Notes under the pieces: model-generated
The model's input: only the letters and a program-made list of their open reading frames with translations
Told to the model about the DNA's origin: nothing
Databases searched by the model: none
Position numbers and translations under genes: made by a program
In this document: piece after piece, positions 36,819-47,657 of the stretch
Position numbering within the stretch: the first letter of the stretch is position 1
How the letters are laid out: every line of letters begins with the position of its first letter
NCBI RefSeq assembly: GCF_003952665.1
Contig: NZ_CP017946.1
Span: 496,001-560,000 of the forward strand
Direction of reading: 5' to 3'
Length of the DNA: 64,000 bases
From: Bosea sp. Tri-49
GTDB taxonomy: Bacteria > Pseudomonadota > Alphaproteobacteria > Rhizobiales > Beijerinckiaceae

Positions 36819-37747
36819 GCGAGCGCAACGTCATCGACGTGCGCGGCCTGACCAAGCGCTTCGGCAAGCGCACCGTGGTCGACAATGTCGACCTCGCGGT
36901 CAGGGAGGGCGAGATTGTCGGCTTCCTCGGGCCGAACGGCTCCGGCAAGACCACGACGATCCGGTTGATCTGCGGGCTGCTGACCCCCGATGCCGGTGAG
37001 GGCACGGTGCTGGGCTTGGACGTCCGCACCCAAAGCGCCGAGATCAAGCTCCAGGTCGGCTACATGACGCAGAAGTTCTCGTTCTACGAGGACCTGACGA
37101 TCGAGGAGAACCTGACCTTCGTTGCCCGGCTCTATGCGCTGAAGCCGGTCGAGGAGGCCGTGGCACGCACGCTCGACAATCTCGGCCTGGCCTCGCGCAA
37201 GGACCAGCTCGCCGGCACGCTCTCGGGCGGCTGGAAGCAGCGGCTGGCGCTCGCAGCCTGCATCATGCACCAGCCGAAGCTGCTGCTGCTGGACGAGCCG
37301 ACCGCCGGCGTCGATCCCAAGGCGCGGCGCGAGTTCTGGGACGAGATCCACCGGCTCGCCGGCGACGGGCTCACTGTCCTGGTCTCGACCCACTACATGG
37401 ACGAGGCTGAGCGCTGCCACCGCATCGGCTACATCGCCTATGGCAGGATGCTCGCGACCGGAACGGTCGATGAGGTGGTGAAGGGCTCGGGCCTCTCGAC
37501 CTATGTCGTGCATGGCGCGCTGAAGCCGGCCGAGATCGCCGACCTCGCGAAGACCGATGGCGTCGAGCAGGTCGCTCCTTTCGGGACGACTCTGCATGTC
37601 GTCGGCACCGACAAGGTCAAGCTCGAACAGGCTTTGGCGCATCTGAAGGATCGACCGGGCATCAGCATCGAGCCCGATGCCACCAGCCTGGAGGACGTCT
37701 TCATCCAGTTCATGGCCAAGGCCCAGGCCGAGGGGAGAGCGGCATGA
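36815..37747 (+). CDS. ABC exporter ATP-binding protein (YbhF-like single domain)
   Basis: This 310-residue ATPase starts with a GTG that overlaps the previous stop. The Walker A motif GPNGSGKT is at residues 39-46. The Q-loop is YMTQKFSFYEDL, the signature LSGGWKQR is slightly atypical (W in place of Q/M), and the Walker B motif is LLLLDEPTAG. The C-terminal region resembles ABC-2 drug exporter ATPases (SLEDVFIQFMAKAQ). E. coli YbhF carries two ATPase domains; this protein has one. Confidence 0.93.
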   Translation: MSERNVIDVRGLTKRFGKRTVVDNVDLAVREGEIVGFLGPNGSGKTTTIRLICGLLTPDAGEGTVLGLDVRTQSAEIKLQVGYMTQKFSFYEDLTIEENLTFVARLYALKPVEEAVARTLDNLGLASRKDQLAGTLSGGWKQRLALAACIMHQPKLLLLDEPTAGVDPKARREFWDEIHRLAGDGLTVLVSTHYMDEAERCHRIGYIAYGRMLATGTVDEVVKGSGLSTYVVHGALKPAEIADLAKTDGVEQVAPFGTTLHVVGTDKVKLEQALAHLKDRPGISIEPDATSLEDVFIQFMAKAQAEGRAA

Positions 37748-38886
37748 GCGCGGTCGCCCTTTTATCGGTAGGCCGGCTCGGCGCGGTGCTGGCCAAGGAG
37801 TTCGTGCAGATGCGGCGCGACCGCATCACCTTCGCGATGATGCTGGTGGTGCCGATCGTCCAGCTGCTGCTGTTCGGCTATGCGATCAACAACGATCCCA
37901 AGGGCTTGCCGGCGGCGGTTCTGGCGCTGGGGCAGGATCGCTACACCCGCTCGGTCGTCGCGGCGCTCGAGGTCTCCGGCTATTACCGCTTCGCCAAGCG
38001 CCCGGAGAGCGCGGCCGAGGCCGAGAGCCTGATGGCGCGCGGAGCGATCTCCTTCCTCGTCACCATTCCCAGCGATTTCGGCATGCGCGTCGAACGCGGC
38101 GACGAGCCGCGCATCCTGGTCGAGGCCGATGCGACGGATCCGGCTGCCTCCAGCAACGCGGTCGGTGCGCTCCAGACCATCGCCAGCCGCGCCCTGACGC
38201 GGGCGCTCGGCACTGATGAAGTGAAGCGCGAGCAGAGCGAGAGCGCGCTCTCCTTCGTCGTGCACCGGCGCTACAATCCGGAGGGCATCACCCAGTACAA
38301 CATCGTGCCCGGCCTGCTCGGCGTCATCCTGCAGATGACCATGGTGATGATGACGGCGATGGCGCTGACCCGCGAGATCGAGCGCGGCACCATGGAGAAC
38401 CTGCTCGCCATGCCGGCGACGCCGGGCGAGATCATGCTCGGTAAGGTGCTGCCCTATCTCGCCGTCGGCAGCGTCCAGGTCGCGGTGGTCCTTAGTGCGG
38501 CGAAGCTGCTCTTCGGCGTGCCCTTCCTCGGTAGCCTCGGCCTGCTGCTGACCTGCGTCACCATCTTCGTGCTGGCGCTGGTGCTGCTCGGCTACACGAT
38601 CTCGACCATGGCGCGCACGCAATTGCAGGCGATGCAGCTGACCTTTTTCTTCTTCCTGCCCTCACTGCTGCTCTCCGGCTTCATGTTCCCCTATGCCGGC
38701 ATGCCGCTCTGGGCGCAGTGGCTCGGCGAGATCTTCCCGCTGACGCACTTTTTGCGCGTCGTGCGTGCCATCATGCTGAAGGGCGCCGGTCTCGACGATA
38801 TCGGGCTGGAGGTGTTCTACCTCTCGATCTTCGTGCCGCTCTATGCCGGCATCGCACTGCTGCGCTTCAGGAGCACGCTCGATTAA
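37744..38886 (+). CDS. ABC-2 type exporter permease (YbhS/YbhR-like)
   Basis: This 380-residue membrane protein has TM1 at about 28-45, a large extracytosolic domain (about 50-185) and five more TM helices. Family features are VPIVQLLLFGYAINNDPKGL, IVPGLLGVILQMTMVMMTAM, ALTREIERGTMENLLAMPAT and the PYAGMPLWAQWLGEIFPLTH segment near the end. The ATG overlaps the ATPase stop. Only one permease gene is present, so it probably forms a homodimer. The likely substrates are hydrophobic drugs or lipids, by family. Confidence 0.92.
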   Translation: MSAVALLSVGRLGAVLAKEFVQMRRDRITFAMMLVVPIVQLLLFGYAINNDPKGLPAAVLALGQDRYTRSVVAALEVSGYYRFAKRPESAAEAESLMARGAISFLVTIPSDFGMRVERGDEPRILVEADATDPAASSNAVGALQTIASRALTRALGTDEVKREQSESALSFVVHRRYNPEGITQYNIVPGLLGVILQMTMVMMTAMALTREIERGTMENLLAMPATPGEIMLGKVLPYLAVGSVQVAVVLSAAKLLFGVPFLGSLGLLLTCVTIFVLALVLLGYTISTMARTQLQAMQLTFFFFLPSLLLSGFMFPYAGMPLWAQWLGEIFPLTHFLRVVRAIMLKGAGLDDIGLEVFYLSIFVPLYAGIALLRFRSTLD

Positions 38887-38999
38887 CCGCATCGGACCCG
38901 GCGTCCTGGGAGGCGCCGGCTAAGCACGCGAATCCGCTTGACTGTGCGTCAGGGCGGCGATCCCCTGCCGGTCCCGTCGCTAGGAAGTCGATCGCGTCC

Positions 39000-40799
39000 A
39001 TGCTGATCCTGATCCTCACGCTTCTGGCCGTATTGCTCGCCGTCGTCTTCGCTCTGCTCGCTCGCCGCGGCGATCCGAACGCCGTCATCGCCGAGCGGGA
39101 AGGCGCCGCGCTGAAGCGCGGGACCGGCTTCAACTTCGCCGCAATCGCCTCCGTGCTGGTCGCGGTGTTCCTGTTCGCCTCGACCTCCTATGTCGTGGTC
39201 GGGCCGAACGAGACGGGGCACCTGCGGCGCATCTATGGCGGTTCCGACCTGCCGACCGGCAAGATCATCGCGATCGACGGGCAGAAGGGGCCGCAGGCCG
39301 AGGTGCTTGGCCCCGGCTTCCACTTCATCCCCTTCGTCAACGTGCTCAACCAGGTCGAGCAGCTCGAGCTCGTGACCGTGCCGAATGGCAGCTATGGCCG
39401 GCTCGTTGCCAAGGACGGAGTCGCCCTGCCGTCCGGCGTGTTCATGGCGCCAGCAATTCCCGACGACAAGGTCGCCGGCATGCTCGACGCGCGCACCTTC
39501 CTGACCTCTGGCGGTCTGCGCGGCGCGCAGGAGACGGTGCTGAAGCCCGGCGTCTATCGGCTCAACCGCTATCTCTTCGACGTCGAGATCAACAACCGCA
39601 CCGTCGCCAGCATCGTGCCGGCCGGTTTCGGCGGGGTGATCAAATCGAACGTCGCGGCGCCCGGCGTCGCCTGCCGCGAGGAGAAGGTGCAGACGGCCGA
39701 TACCTCCGACGCGATCGTCGTGCCGGTCGTGCCTTCGGGCTGCGTCGGCATCTGGCGGACCGTACTCCTGCCGGGCGCCTATTATCTCAACCACCAGGCC
39801 TATGAGATGACGCAGGTCGATACGCGCGTGCAGACCTGGGAATATCGCGGCGGCTTCCGCAAGCGCATCATCGACCTCGCAGTGGACGATCAGGGCCGCA
39901 TTCGCCAGGTCGAGCGCTTCGTCGAGCAGCCGACGCCGAAGGAGGCGGCCGATCAGGCGATCTTCGTCAAGATCGAGGGCTGGGACATCCCGGTCGAGCT
40001 GCGCGTCGTCGTGCAGGTGCCGCCGGAGAACGCCCCGGTCGTGGTCGGCGGCGTCGGCGGCCTCGAGCAGATCGAGGATCGCATCCTGACGCCGACGATC
40101 CGCTCGATCGTCCGCAATGTCGCGGGATCGTCGATCCGGGTGCCAGTCCGCAACGCCGCCGGCGAGCTCGCGCCGGGGCAGTTCCAGACCAGGCCGACCC
40201 GCGTACTCGACCTGATCGACAATCGCGATGCGCTCGAAAGCACGATCGAGCAGCAGATCCGGATCGAAGGGCGCAAGGCCGGGATCGAGATCAAGGAAGT
40301 GCGCATGGGTGAACCCTCGATCCCGCCGGAGCTGTTGGTCTCGCGTCTGCGCGAGCAGCTCGCCGAGCAGCTTTCGCGTGCCTACTCCCGCGAGACCGAG
40401 GCGCAAAAAGTCCGTCTCGACACCGAGGCGGCCCGCGCCCGCGCCGACCAGCAGCGCGAATTCGTCGCCGCGCAAATCGGCGTCCAGGTTGCCGAGCAGC
40501 GCCAGAAGGAGCGCCAACTCCTCGGCCAGGCCGAGCGCGGCTATCTTGAAGAGCTGGCCAAGGGCCAGAACGCCCAGGCCAACGTGCTCGGCCAGGACCG
40601 CGTCGCCTATCTGCAGGCGCTGGAGAAGGTCTTGGCGACGCTGGAGAAGAAGCCGGAGCTGGTGAACCTCGTTGGTCGTCTCGTGCCGAACACGATCGTC
40701 ACGGGCGGGGGCGACGGGCTCGCTGGCGCCGCAGCCCTGTTGTCGGGGGCGCTGACCGGCGCGGGGGCGCCTGCAAGGAATAGCGGCAACTCGCGTTGA
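39000..40799 (+). CDS. SPFH/band 7 domain membrane protein
   Basis: This 599-residue protein has two N-terminal TM helices (about 2-21 and 45-64). The SPFH domain starts at TSYVVVGPNETGHLRRIYGG and is interrupted by a long insertion (about 110-300), then resumes at EGWDIPVELRVVVQV. A charged coiled coil follows (about 455-540, REQLAEQLSRAYSRETEAQK) and then a small-residue tail. Flotillin-like proteins scaffold membrane proteases or domains. It begins 113 bases after the exporter operon and could be cotranscribed. No NfeD gene is adjacent. Confidence 0.82.
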   Translation: MLILILTLLAVLLAVVFALLARRGDPNAVIAEREGAALKRGTGFNFAAIASVLVAVFLFASTSYVVVGPNETGHLRRIYGGSDLPTGKIIAIDGQKGPQAEVLGPGFHFIPFVNVLNQVEQLELVTVPNGSYGRLVAKDGVALPSGVFMAPAIPDDKVAGMLDARTFLTSGGLRGAQETVLKPGVYRLNRYLFDVEINNRTVASIVPAGFGGVIKSNVAAPGVACREEKVQTADTSDAIVVPVVPSGCVGIWRTVLLPGAYYLNHQAYEMTQVDTRVQTWEYRGGFRKRIIDLAVDDQGRIRQVERFVEQPTPKEAADQAIFVKIEGWDIPVELRVVVQVPPENAPVVVGGVGGLEQIEDRILTPTIRSIVRNVAGSSIRVPVRNAAGELAPGQFQTRPTRVLDLIDNRDALESTIEQQIRIEGRKAGIEIKEVRMGEPSIPPELLVSRLREQLAEQLSRAYSRETEAQKVRLDTEAARARADQQREFVAAQIGVQVAEQRQKERQLLGQAERGYLEELAKGQNAQANVLGQDRVAYLQALEKVLATLEKKPELVNLVGRLVPNTIVTGGGDGLAGAAALLSGALTGAGAPARNSGNSR

Positions 40800-40860
40800 T
40801 CACACTGCAGCTCGAATGTAGCTTGCAAAAAGATAGCGACCACGTTAGCGAGCCCGGGCT

Positions 40861-41367
40861 ATGCAGCCTAAGCTCGTTCCGCTCACCGAATGCCCCTGCG
40901 CCCTTGCGGTCGAGACCGTCGGCGAATGGTGGAGCATCCTGATCCTGCGCGATGCGCTGCAGGGGCTGACCCGCTTCGACGAGTTCGAGCGCAGCCTCGG
41001 CATCGCCCCGAATATGCTGACGCGCCGGCTGAAACATCTCACCGAGAGCGGGCTGTTCGAGCGGCGGCTCTATAGTGAGCGGCCGAAGCGCTACGAATAC
41101 GTCCTGACTGAGAAGGGCCGCGACGTCTTCCCGGTCGTCGTGGCGCTGATCGGCTTCGCCAACCGCCACCTTGCGCCGGAAGGCGCTTCGCTGCTGCTGG
41201 CCGAGCGCGGGACCGGGCGGCCGATCACGCCAATCGTCGTCGACGCCGCGACCCTGCAACCGGTCACCGCGGACAACGCCACCGTCATCGCCGGGCCCCG
41301 CGCCAGCAACGACCTGCGCGAACGTCTCGCTGCGCGCCAGGCAGCCACACAAGCCAGATCGAACTAG
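40861..41367 (+). CDS. HxlR family transcriptional regulator
   Basis: This 168-residue winged-helix protein has the HxlR start CPCALAVETVGEWWSILILR and the recognition region LTRFDEFERSLGIAPNMLTR, followed by LKHLTESGLFERRLYSERPK. A C-terminal extension of about 50 residues (from VDAATLQPVTAD) is beyond the minimal domain. The fabF-like gene starts 8 bases downstream, so the two are probably cotranscribed. Confidence 0.9.
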   Translation: MQPKLVPLTECPCALAVETVGEWWSILILRDALQGLTRFDEFERSLGIAPNMLTRRLKHLTESGLFERRLYSERPKRYEYVLTEKGRDVFPVVVALIGFANRHLAPEGASLLLAERGTGRPITPIVVDAATLQPVTADNATVIAGPRASNDLRERLAARQAATQARSN

Positions 41368-41375
41368 GAGCCGCC

Positions 41376-42641
41376 ATGCGTCGCATTGTCGTCACCGGAC
41401 TGGGCGTCGTCTCGCCTCTAGGCTGCGGAGCCGAACTCGCCTGGCAGCGCCTGCTCGCCGGCCGCTCGGGCCTGGGCCGTCTGCCCGACGCGATCGCCGA
41501 GACCTTGCCGGCCAAGGTCGCGGGCGTCGTCCCGAGCAAGGCGGAGGACAATGAGGGCGGCTTCGATCCCGACGTCGCGATCGCGCCCAAGGACCAGCGC
41601 AAGATGGACCGCTTCATCCAGTTCGCGCTGGTCGCCGCCAAGGAGGCGCTGGCGCAGGCCGACTGGCAGCCGCAGGATGAGGCGCAGCGCGAGCGCACCG
41701 CAACGGTGATCGCCTCGGGCATTGGCGGCTTCCCGGCGATCGCCGAGGCCGTGCGGACCACCGACCAGCGCGGCGTGCGCCGGCTCTCGCCCTTCACCGT
41801 GCCGTCCTTCCTGGTCAACTTGGCCGCCGGCCATGTCTCGATCGACCACGGCTTCAAGGGGCCGATCGGCGCGCCGGTCACCGCCTGCGCCGCCGGCGTC
41901 CAGGCGATCGGCGATGCGGCGCGCATGATCCGGGCCGGCGAAGTCGACATCGCGCTGTGCGGTGGCAGCGAGGCCTGCGTCGATCTTGTCGCGCTCGGCG
42001 GCTTCGCCGCGGCGCGCGCGCTGTCGACCGGTTTCAACGACGAGCCGGAGAAGGCCTCGCGTCCCTTCGACCGTGACCGCGACGGCTTCGTCATGGGCGA
42101 GGGCGCCGGGATCCTGGTGATCGAGGCGCTTGAGCATGCGCAGGCGCGTGGCGCGACGATCCTCGCCGAACTGACCGGCTACGGCACCAGCGCCGACGCC
42201 TATCACATCACCTCCGGACCCGAGGATGGTTCCGGCGCGCGCCGGGCGATGGAGACGGCGCTGCAGCAGGCAGGCTTGGAGCCAGGCGATATCGCTCACC
42301 TCAACGCGCATTCGACCTCGACGCCGGTGGGCGATCGCGGCGAGCTGGCCGCGATCAAGGCTGTGTTTGGCAACGACGGCGGCATCGCGATCAGTGCGAC
42401 GAAATCGGCGACCGGCCATCTGCTCGGCGCGGCCGGCGGGCTGGAGGCGGTCTTCACCATCCTCGCGCTGCGCGACCAGATCGCGCCGCCGACGCTCAAC
42501 CTGGAAAACCCGGACGAGGATGCGGCCGGGCTCGATCTGGTGGCGAAGACGGCCCGGCCGCTCGCAATGGAACACGCCATCTCGAACGGCTTCGGCTTCG
42601 GCGGTGTCAATGCCAGCGTGGTGTTCAGCCGCTGGGCCTGA
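41376..42641 (+). CDS. fabF: 3-oxoacyl-ACP synthase II (KAS II)
   Basis: This 421-residue condensing enzyme elongates acyl-ACP with malonyl-ACP. The catalytic triad is complete: Cys171 (VTACAAG), His312 (NAHSTSTPVGD) and His348 (ATGHLLGAAGG). The GFGFGGVNAS glycine-rich end is present. It is not surrounded by acpP or fabG, as the housekeeping copy often is, and it follows an HxlR regulator. It may be a second, conditionally expressed KAS II. Confidence 0.93.
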   Translation: MRRIVVTGLGVVSPLGCGAELAWQRLLAGRSGLGRLPDAIAETLPAKVAGVVPSKAEDNEGGFDPDVAIAPKDQRKMDRFIQFALVAAKEALAQADWQPQDEAQRERTATVIASGIGGFPAIAEAVRTTDQRGVRRLSPFTVPSFLVNLAAGHVSIDHGFKGPIGAPVTACAAGVQAIGDAARMIRAGEVDIALCGGSEACVDLVALGGFAAARALSTGFNDEPEKASRPFDRDRDGFVMGEGAGILVIEALEHAQARGATILAELTGYGTSADAYHITSGPEDGSGARRAMETALQQAGLEPGDIAHLNAHSTSTPVGDRGELAAIKAVFGNDGGIAISATKSATGHLLGAAGGLEAVFTILALRDQIAPPTLNLENPDEDAAGLDLVAKTARPLAMEHAISNGFGFGGVNASVVFSRWA

Positions 42642-42648
42642 GCGGCCT

Positions 42649-43644
42649 TTAGAGCGTCACCACGACCTTGCCGAACTGCTCGTTCGATTCGAGGTAGCGA
42701 TGCGCTTCGACGATCTGCTCGAACGGGAACGTGCGGGCGATGATCGGCTTCAGGGAGCCATCGCCAAGGCCATCGAGGATGAAGGCCTTGGCGGCGGCGA
42801 GGCGCGCGGGATCGCCCGTGATCTCGTGGACGAGATAGCCGCGTAGCGTCAGGCTCTTGCTGAGGACGTTGAAAAGCGGAAAGGGCGTCGCCTCCGGGCT
42901 CTGGCCGCCATAGTTGATCAGGATGCCGCCAGGCGTCATGGCGGCGGTCAGCGGCAGGAAAGCCGGGCCGCCGACGGCGTCGAACACCACCCTGATGCCG
43001 TTTTCGCCGGCGATCTCCTTCAGGCGGGCTTCGAGGTCGTCCTCGCTTGAGGCGAGGACATGAACGGCCCCGGCTTCGCGCAGCGCCCGCGCCTTGCGCG
43101 AAGTCCGCGTCACCGCGATCGGGATCGCGCCGATCCGGTTGGCGATCTGGATCGCGGCGAGGCCGACGCTGCTCGACGCCGCGGTGATGACGAGATGCTC
43201 GCCGCGGCCGAGGCGGGCGATATCGACCAGTGCGCCATAGGCAGTGAGATATTGCATCCAGCTCGCCGCGGCCGCTTCCCAGCTCAGCGTCGGGGGATGC
43301 TTGATCGCGAGCCTGGCCGGGACGGTGACGAGTTCGCCATGCACCGGCGAGCGCACCATCGAACGCGGCGGCACCAGGCTGACGGGGTCGCCGAGCGAGA
43401 GGCCTTCGACGCCGGCGCCGATGCTTTCGATCAGCCCGGCGGCTTCGAGGCCGATGCCAGAGGGAAAGCGCGCCTGCTCGATATAGCTCCCCGCGCGGAA
43501 CAGGGCTTCGGCGCGGTTGAGGCCGAGCGCTTTGGTTCGAATGCGGACCTCGCCGGGGGCGGGCGGCGGGACGTCGATATCCTCGATGGTGAGGACTTCG
43601 GGGCCGCCATGGCGGTGAAAGCGGATCGTGCGGGCCATGCTCAT
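42649..43644 (-). CDS. MDR family zinc-free alcohol dehydrogenase / quinone oxidoreductase
   Basis: This 331-residue medium-chain dehydrogenase has a GroES-like N-terminal domain (residues 1-120, LNRAEALFRAGSYIEQARFP) and an NAD(P) Rossmann domain with LVITAASSSVGLAAIQIANR in place of the AxGxVG loop. The zinc-binding cysteines of classical ADH are missing, as in NADPH:quinone reductases. It is divergent from a LysR gene that probably controls it. The substrate is unknown. Confidence 0.88.
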   Translation of the reverse strand: MSMARTIRFHRHGGPEVLTIEDIDVPPPAPGEVRIRTKALGLNRAEALFRAGSYIEQARFPSGIGLEAAGLIESIGAGVEGLSLGDPVSLVPPRSMVRSPVHGELVTVPARLAIKHPPTLSWEAAAASWMQYLTAYGALVDIARLGRGEHLVITAASSSVGLAAIQIANRIGAIPIAVTRTSRKARALREAGAVHVLASSEDDLEARLKEIAGENGIRVVFDAVGGPAFLPLTAAMTPGGILINYGGQSPEATPFPLFNVLSKSLTLRGYLVHEITGDPARLAAAKAFILDGLGDGSLKPIIARTFPFEQIVEAHRYLESNEQFGKVVVTL

Positions 43645-43738
43645 GACTCCAAAACAGAGCGAATGAATGAGCTATGGCAGCGCGCTATCCTGCGATAAAT
43701 TGCGCTGTATGATCGATAATCAGAACTGGTGATTTCGG

Positions 43739-44638
43739 ATGATGGATCGCCTCACCAGCATGAGCGTCTTCGTCAGGGCGGTCGATCTCGGCTCTTTCGC
43801 TGCGGCCGCAACGACGCTCGACCTCTCGGCGCCGATGGTCGGCAAACATGTCCGCTTCTTGGAGGAGCGCCTCGGCGTGCGCTTGCTCAACCGCACGACG
43901 CGCCGGCAGAGCCTGACCGAGTTGGGCCGGGCCTATTACGAGCGCTGCAAGACGGTCCTCGCCGAGGCCGAGGCGGCCGATGCGCTCGCTGCCGACCAAT
44001 TCGGCGAGCCGCGTGGCAAACTTCGGATGGCGCTGCCGGTGCTGTTCGGCCGGCGCTGCGTCATGCCGATTCTGCTGGAGGTCGCGCGGCGCCATCCGCA
44101 GCTTGAGCTCGACCTCGCTTTCGGCGACGGCTTCGTCGATCTGGCGGAGGGCGGGTATGACCTCGCCATCCGCACCGGCGAATTGCACGATGCGGCCAAT
44201 CTCGTGACGCGCCGCGTCGCGCGCCAGCACATGATCGTCTGCGCTGCGCCGTCCTATCTCGAAGCCCGCGGAACGCCGCAGCGGATCGAAGAGCTGGAGG
44301 GCCACGACGCAGTGGTTTATCGCCGCTCCGGCCGCGTCCGCCCCTGGCTGTTCCCGCGCGCCGGTGGGCCGCCGGCTGAGGCGATACCGCGCCACCGTTT
44401 GCGGCTCGGCGATCTCGGGGCGATCGCCGATGCGACTACGCTCGGTATGGGCCTGGCCTGGCTGCCGTCCTGGCTGGTGTGCGAGCAACTCAACGCCGGG
44501 GGGCTGGTCGAGCTGCTGCCGGAAGAAGGGCGGCTGCCCTATGACGTCCACGCGCTCTGGCTGCAGACGCCGCATCTGCCGCCGAAGGTGCGCGTCGCCA
44601 TCGACGCGCTGGCGTTGGAGCTGCCGGGGTTGATGTGA
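43739..44638 (+). CDS. LysR family transcriptional regulator
   Basis: This 299-residue regulator has an N-terminal HTH (SFAAAATTLDLSAPMVGKHV, then RTTRRQSLTELG) and a CrgA-type effector domain (FGDGFVDLAEGGYDLAIRTG, GMGLAWLPSWLV). It lies 94 bases from the divergent MDR dehydrogenase gene. The spacer contains TATC-4-GATA (43686-43697) overlapping a T-N11-A pattern, a candidate but weak operator. It is convergent with the carboxylase gene. Confidence 0.9.
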   Translation: MMDRLTSMSVFVRAVDLGSFAAAATTLDLSAPMVGKHVRFLEERLGVRLLNRTTRRQSLTELGRAYYERCKTVLAEAEAADALAADQFGEPRGKLRMALPVLFGRRCVMPILLEVARRHPQLELDLAFGDGFVDLAEGGYDLAIRTGELHDAANLVTRRVARQHMIVCAAPSYLEARGTPQRIEELEGHDAVVYRRSGRVRPWLFPRAGGPPAEAIPRHRLRLGDLGAIADATTLGMGLAWLPSWLVCEQLNAGGLVELLPEEGRLPYDVHALWLQTPHLPPKVRVAIDALALELPGLM

Positions 44639-44663
44639 GGCGGCCCCGGCACCGGATTTCCGC

Positions 44664-46193
<1,530 letters not shown>

Positions 46194-46320
46194 GGAGCCC
46201 CCGCGCGCTTGGCAAGTCGCTATCCGGCTTAAGGGCGGAAGGCCGGGCTGTCCATCGGGGGCGGTTGCGGCTTTGGTGCAAGGCGGGTTGCGCATTGGCG
46301 TTCGGCCGCTTGCGAATCAA

Positions 46321-46336
46321 ATAAGTGCATGCTTAT
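46321..46336. promoter_or_regulatory. candidate ArsR operator
   Basis: ATAAG and CTTAT arms flank TGCATG, 9 bases upstream of the ArsR start codon. ArsR repressors commonly bind such short AT-rich dyads over their own promoters. This is motif-level evidence only. Confidence 0.35.
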
Positions 46337-46345
46337 GTGTTGGCC

Positions 46346-46660
46346 ATGGTTGAGCAGGACATCTTCAAGGCGCTGGCCGACCCGACCCGCCGGGCGATCT
46401 TCGAGAAGCTCGCCGCCGGCAGTATGAACGCCAGCGCCTTGCGCGAGGGCATGGCGATCAGCCAGCCGGCGATGTCGCAGCACCTTGCGGTTCTGCGCAC
46501 TGCGAAGCTGGTGCGGGAGGAACGGCAGGGGCGCTTCGTCAACTACGAGGTCGACCCGGACGGGCTTGCCCTGATCGCGCAATGGCTGGCGAAATACCGG
46601 GCCTACTGGCCGGCGCGCATCGATGCCCTCAAGGATCTGCTGCGGGACATGGACCAATGA
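46346..46660 (+). CDS. ArsR family transcriptional regulator
   Basis: This 104-residue winged-helix repressor contains DIFKALADPTRRAIFEKLAA and MAISQPAMSQHLAVLRTAKL, the typical ArsR helices. It has no metal-binding cysteine pair, so it belongs to the non-metal ArsR proteins that pair with SRPBCC (AHSA1) proteins. The start at 46346 is chosen over an ATG 21 bases upstream that lies inside the candidate operator. It is translationally coupled to the next gene. Confidence 0.88.
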   Translation: MVEQDIFKALADPTRRAIFEKLAAGSMNASALREGMAISQPAMSQHLAVLRTAKLVREERQGRFVNYEVDPDGLALIAQWLAKYRAYWPARIDALKDLLRDMDQ

Positions 46661-46998
46661 GCGAGAGCGACATTCAGGAACGCACCAAGCAGCTGGTCTT
46701 CGAATACCAGCTCGAGGCGCCGCCCGAGAAGGTCTGGCGGGCGCTCAGCATTCCCGCCTTCCGCGAGCGCTGGCTGCCGGCTGAGGTTGAGGCGCTTTCC
46801 AGCGTACCTGGCGAGGAGGTGCGCTATCGGCTGAGGGAAGAGGAGCCGCCTTTCCTCGAAAGCGTGGTGACCTTTCAGCTCGCGCCGAACGAGGGCGGCA
46901 CCGAGCTGCGGATCATCCACAGCTTGACCGATGCAAGGTTGAGCCAGCCGCCGGCACCAGCCAACAGCAACCAGCCGCTGATGCTGCGCGCCGCCTGA
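46657..46998 (+). CDS. SRPBCC (AHSA1-like) protein
   Basis: This 113-residue START-like protein starts with an ATG that overlaps the ArsR stop. The family opening is clear ([20 protein letters not shown] followed by AFRERWLP). It is shorter than usual AHSA1 proteins, ending after the [10 protein letters not shown] strand with a Pro/Ala tail, so the last helix may be incomplete. ArsR-SRPBCC pairs are common and the ligand is generally unknown. Confidence 0.82.
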   Translation: MSESDIQERTKQLVFEYQLEAPPEKVWRALSIPAFRERWLPAEVEALSSVPGEEVRYRLREEEPPFLESVVTFQLAPNEGGTELRIIHSLTDARLSQPPAPANSNQPLMLRAA

Positions 46999-47051
46999 CC
47001 GGCCAAGCTCGCAAGCCAAGCCATCAACATCCAGAACAGAGGAGGTCGTCG

Positions 47052-47657
47052 ATGCACGGCACGATGCAGCTCGTCCCTATGGTGGTCGAACAGTCGACCC
47101 GTGGGGAACGGTCCTTCGACATCTATTCGCGCCTGCTGCGTGAGCGGATCATCTTCCTGAACGGCGAGGTCAATGATGGCAGCGCCGCGCTGGTCTGCGC
47201 CCAACTGCTGTTCCTGGAGGCTGAGAACCCGAAGCGCCCGGTCCATTTCTACATCAACTCGCCGGGCGGCGTCGTCACCAGCGGCTTCGCGATCTACGAC
47301 ACGATGCAATACATCCGCTCGCCGGTGCACACGCTCTGCATGGGCACGGCCCGCTCGATGGGCTCCTTCCTGCTGATGGCAGGCGAGCCCGGCGAACGCG
47401 CGGCGCTTCCCAATGCCAGCCTGCATGTCCATCAGCCGCTCGGCGGCGCGCAAGGGCAGGCCTCGGACATCCTGATCCAGGCCGAGGAGATCCAGAAGAC
47501 CAAGCGGCGGATGATCAGGCTCTACGCCGAGCATTGCGGACGCAGCGAGGAGGAGGTCGAGCGCACGCTCGATCGGGACCGCTTCATGAGCGCCGAGGAG
47601 GGGCTGGAATGGGGGCTGATCGACCGCGTGCTGACGGGGCCGCCGCCGGAAGCGTAG
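47052..47657 (+). CDS. clpP: ClpP-family ATP-dependent protease subunit (paralogue)
   Basis: This 201-residue serine protease subunit has an intact catalytic triad: Ser102 in [11 protein letters not shown], His127 in LHVHQPLGG and Asp176 in [11 protein letters not shown]. The oxyanion region [20 protein letters not shown] is conserved. The nucleophile motif has Arg before Ser where housekeeping ClpP has Ala (GQAASMG). No tig or clpX gene is adjacent, so this is probably an accessory ClpP isoform. The preceding ribosome site AGAGGAGG is strong. Confidence 0.88.
   Translation: MHGTMQLVPMVVEQSTRGERSFDIYSRLLRERIIFLNGEVNDGSAALVCAQLLFLEAENPKRPVHFYINSPGGVVTSGFAIYDTMQYIRSPVHTLCMGTARSMGSFLLMAGEPGERAALPNASLHVHQPLGGAQGQASDILIQAEEIQKTKRRMIRLYAEHCGRSEEEVERTLDRDRFMSAEEGLEWGLIDRVLTGPPPEA

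Noticed and set aside
43531..43560. GGTTCGAAT-like T-loop pattern suggesting a tRNA
   Set aside because: It lies inside the MDR dehydrogenase coding sequence and no cloverleaf stems can be formed around it.
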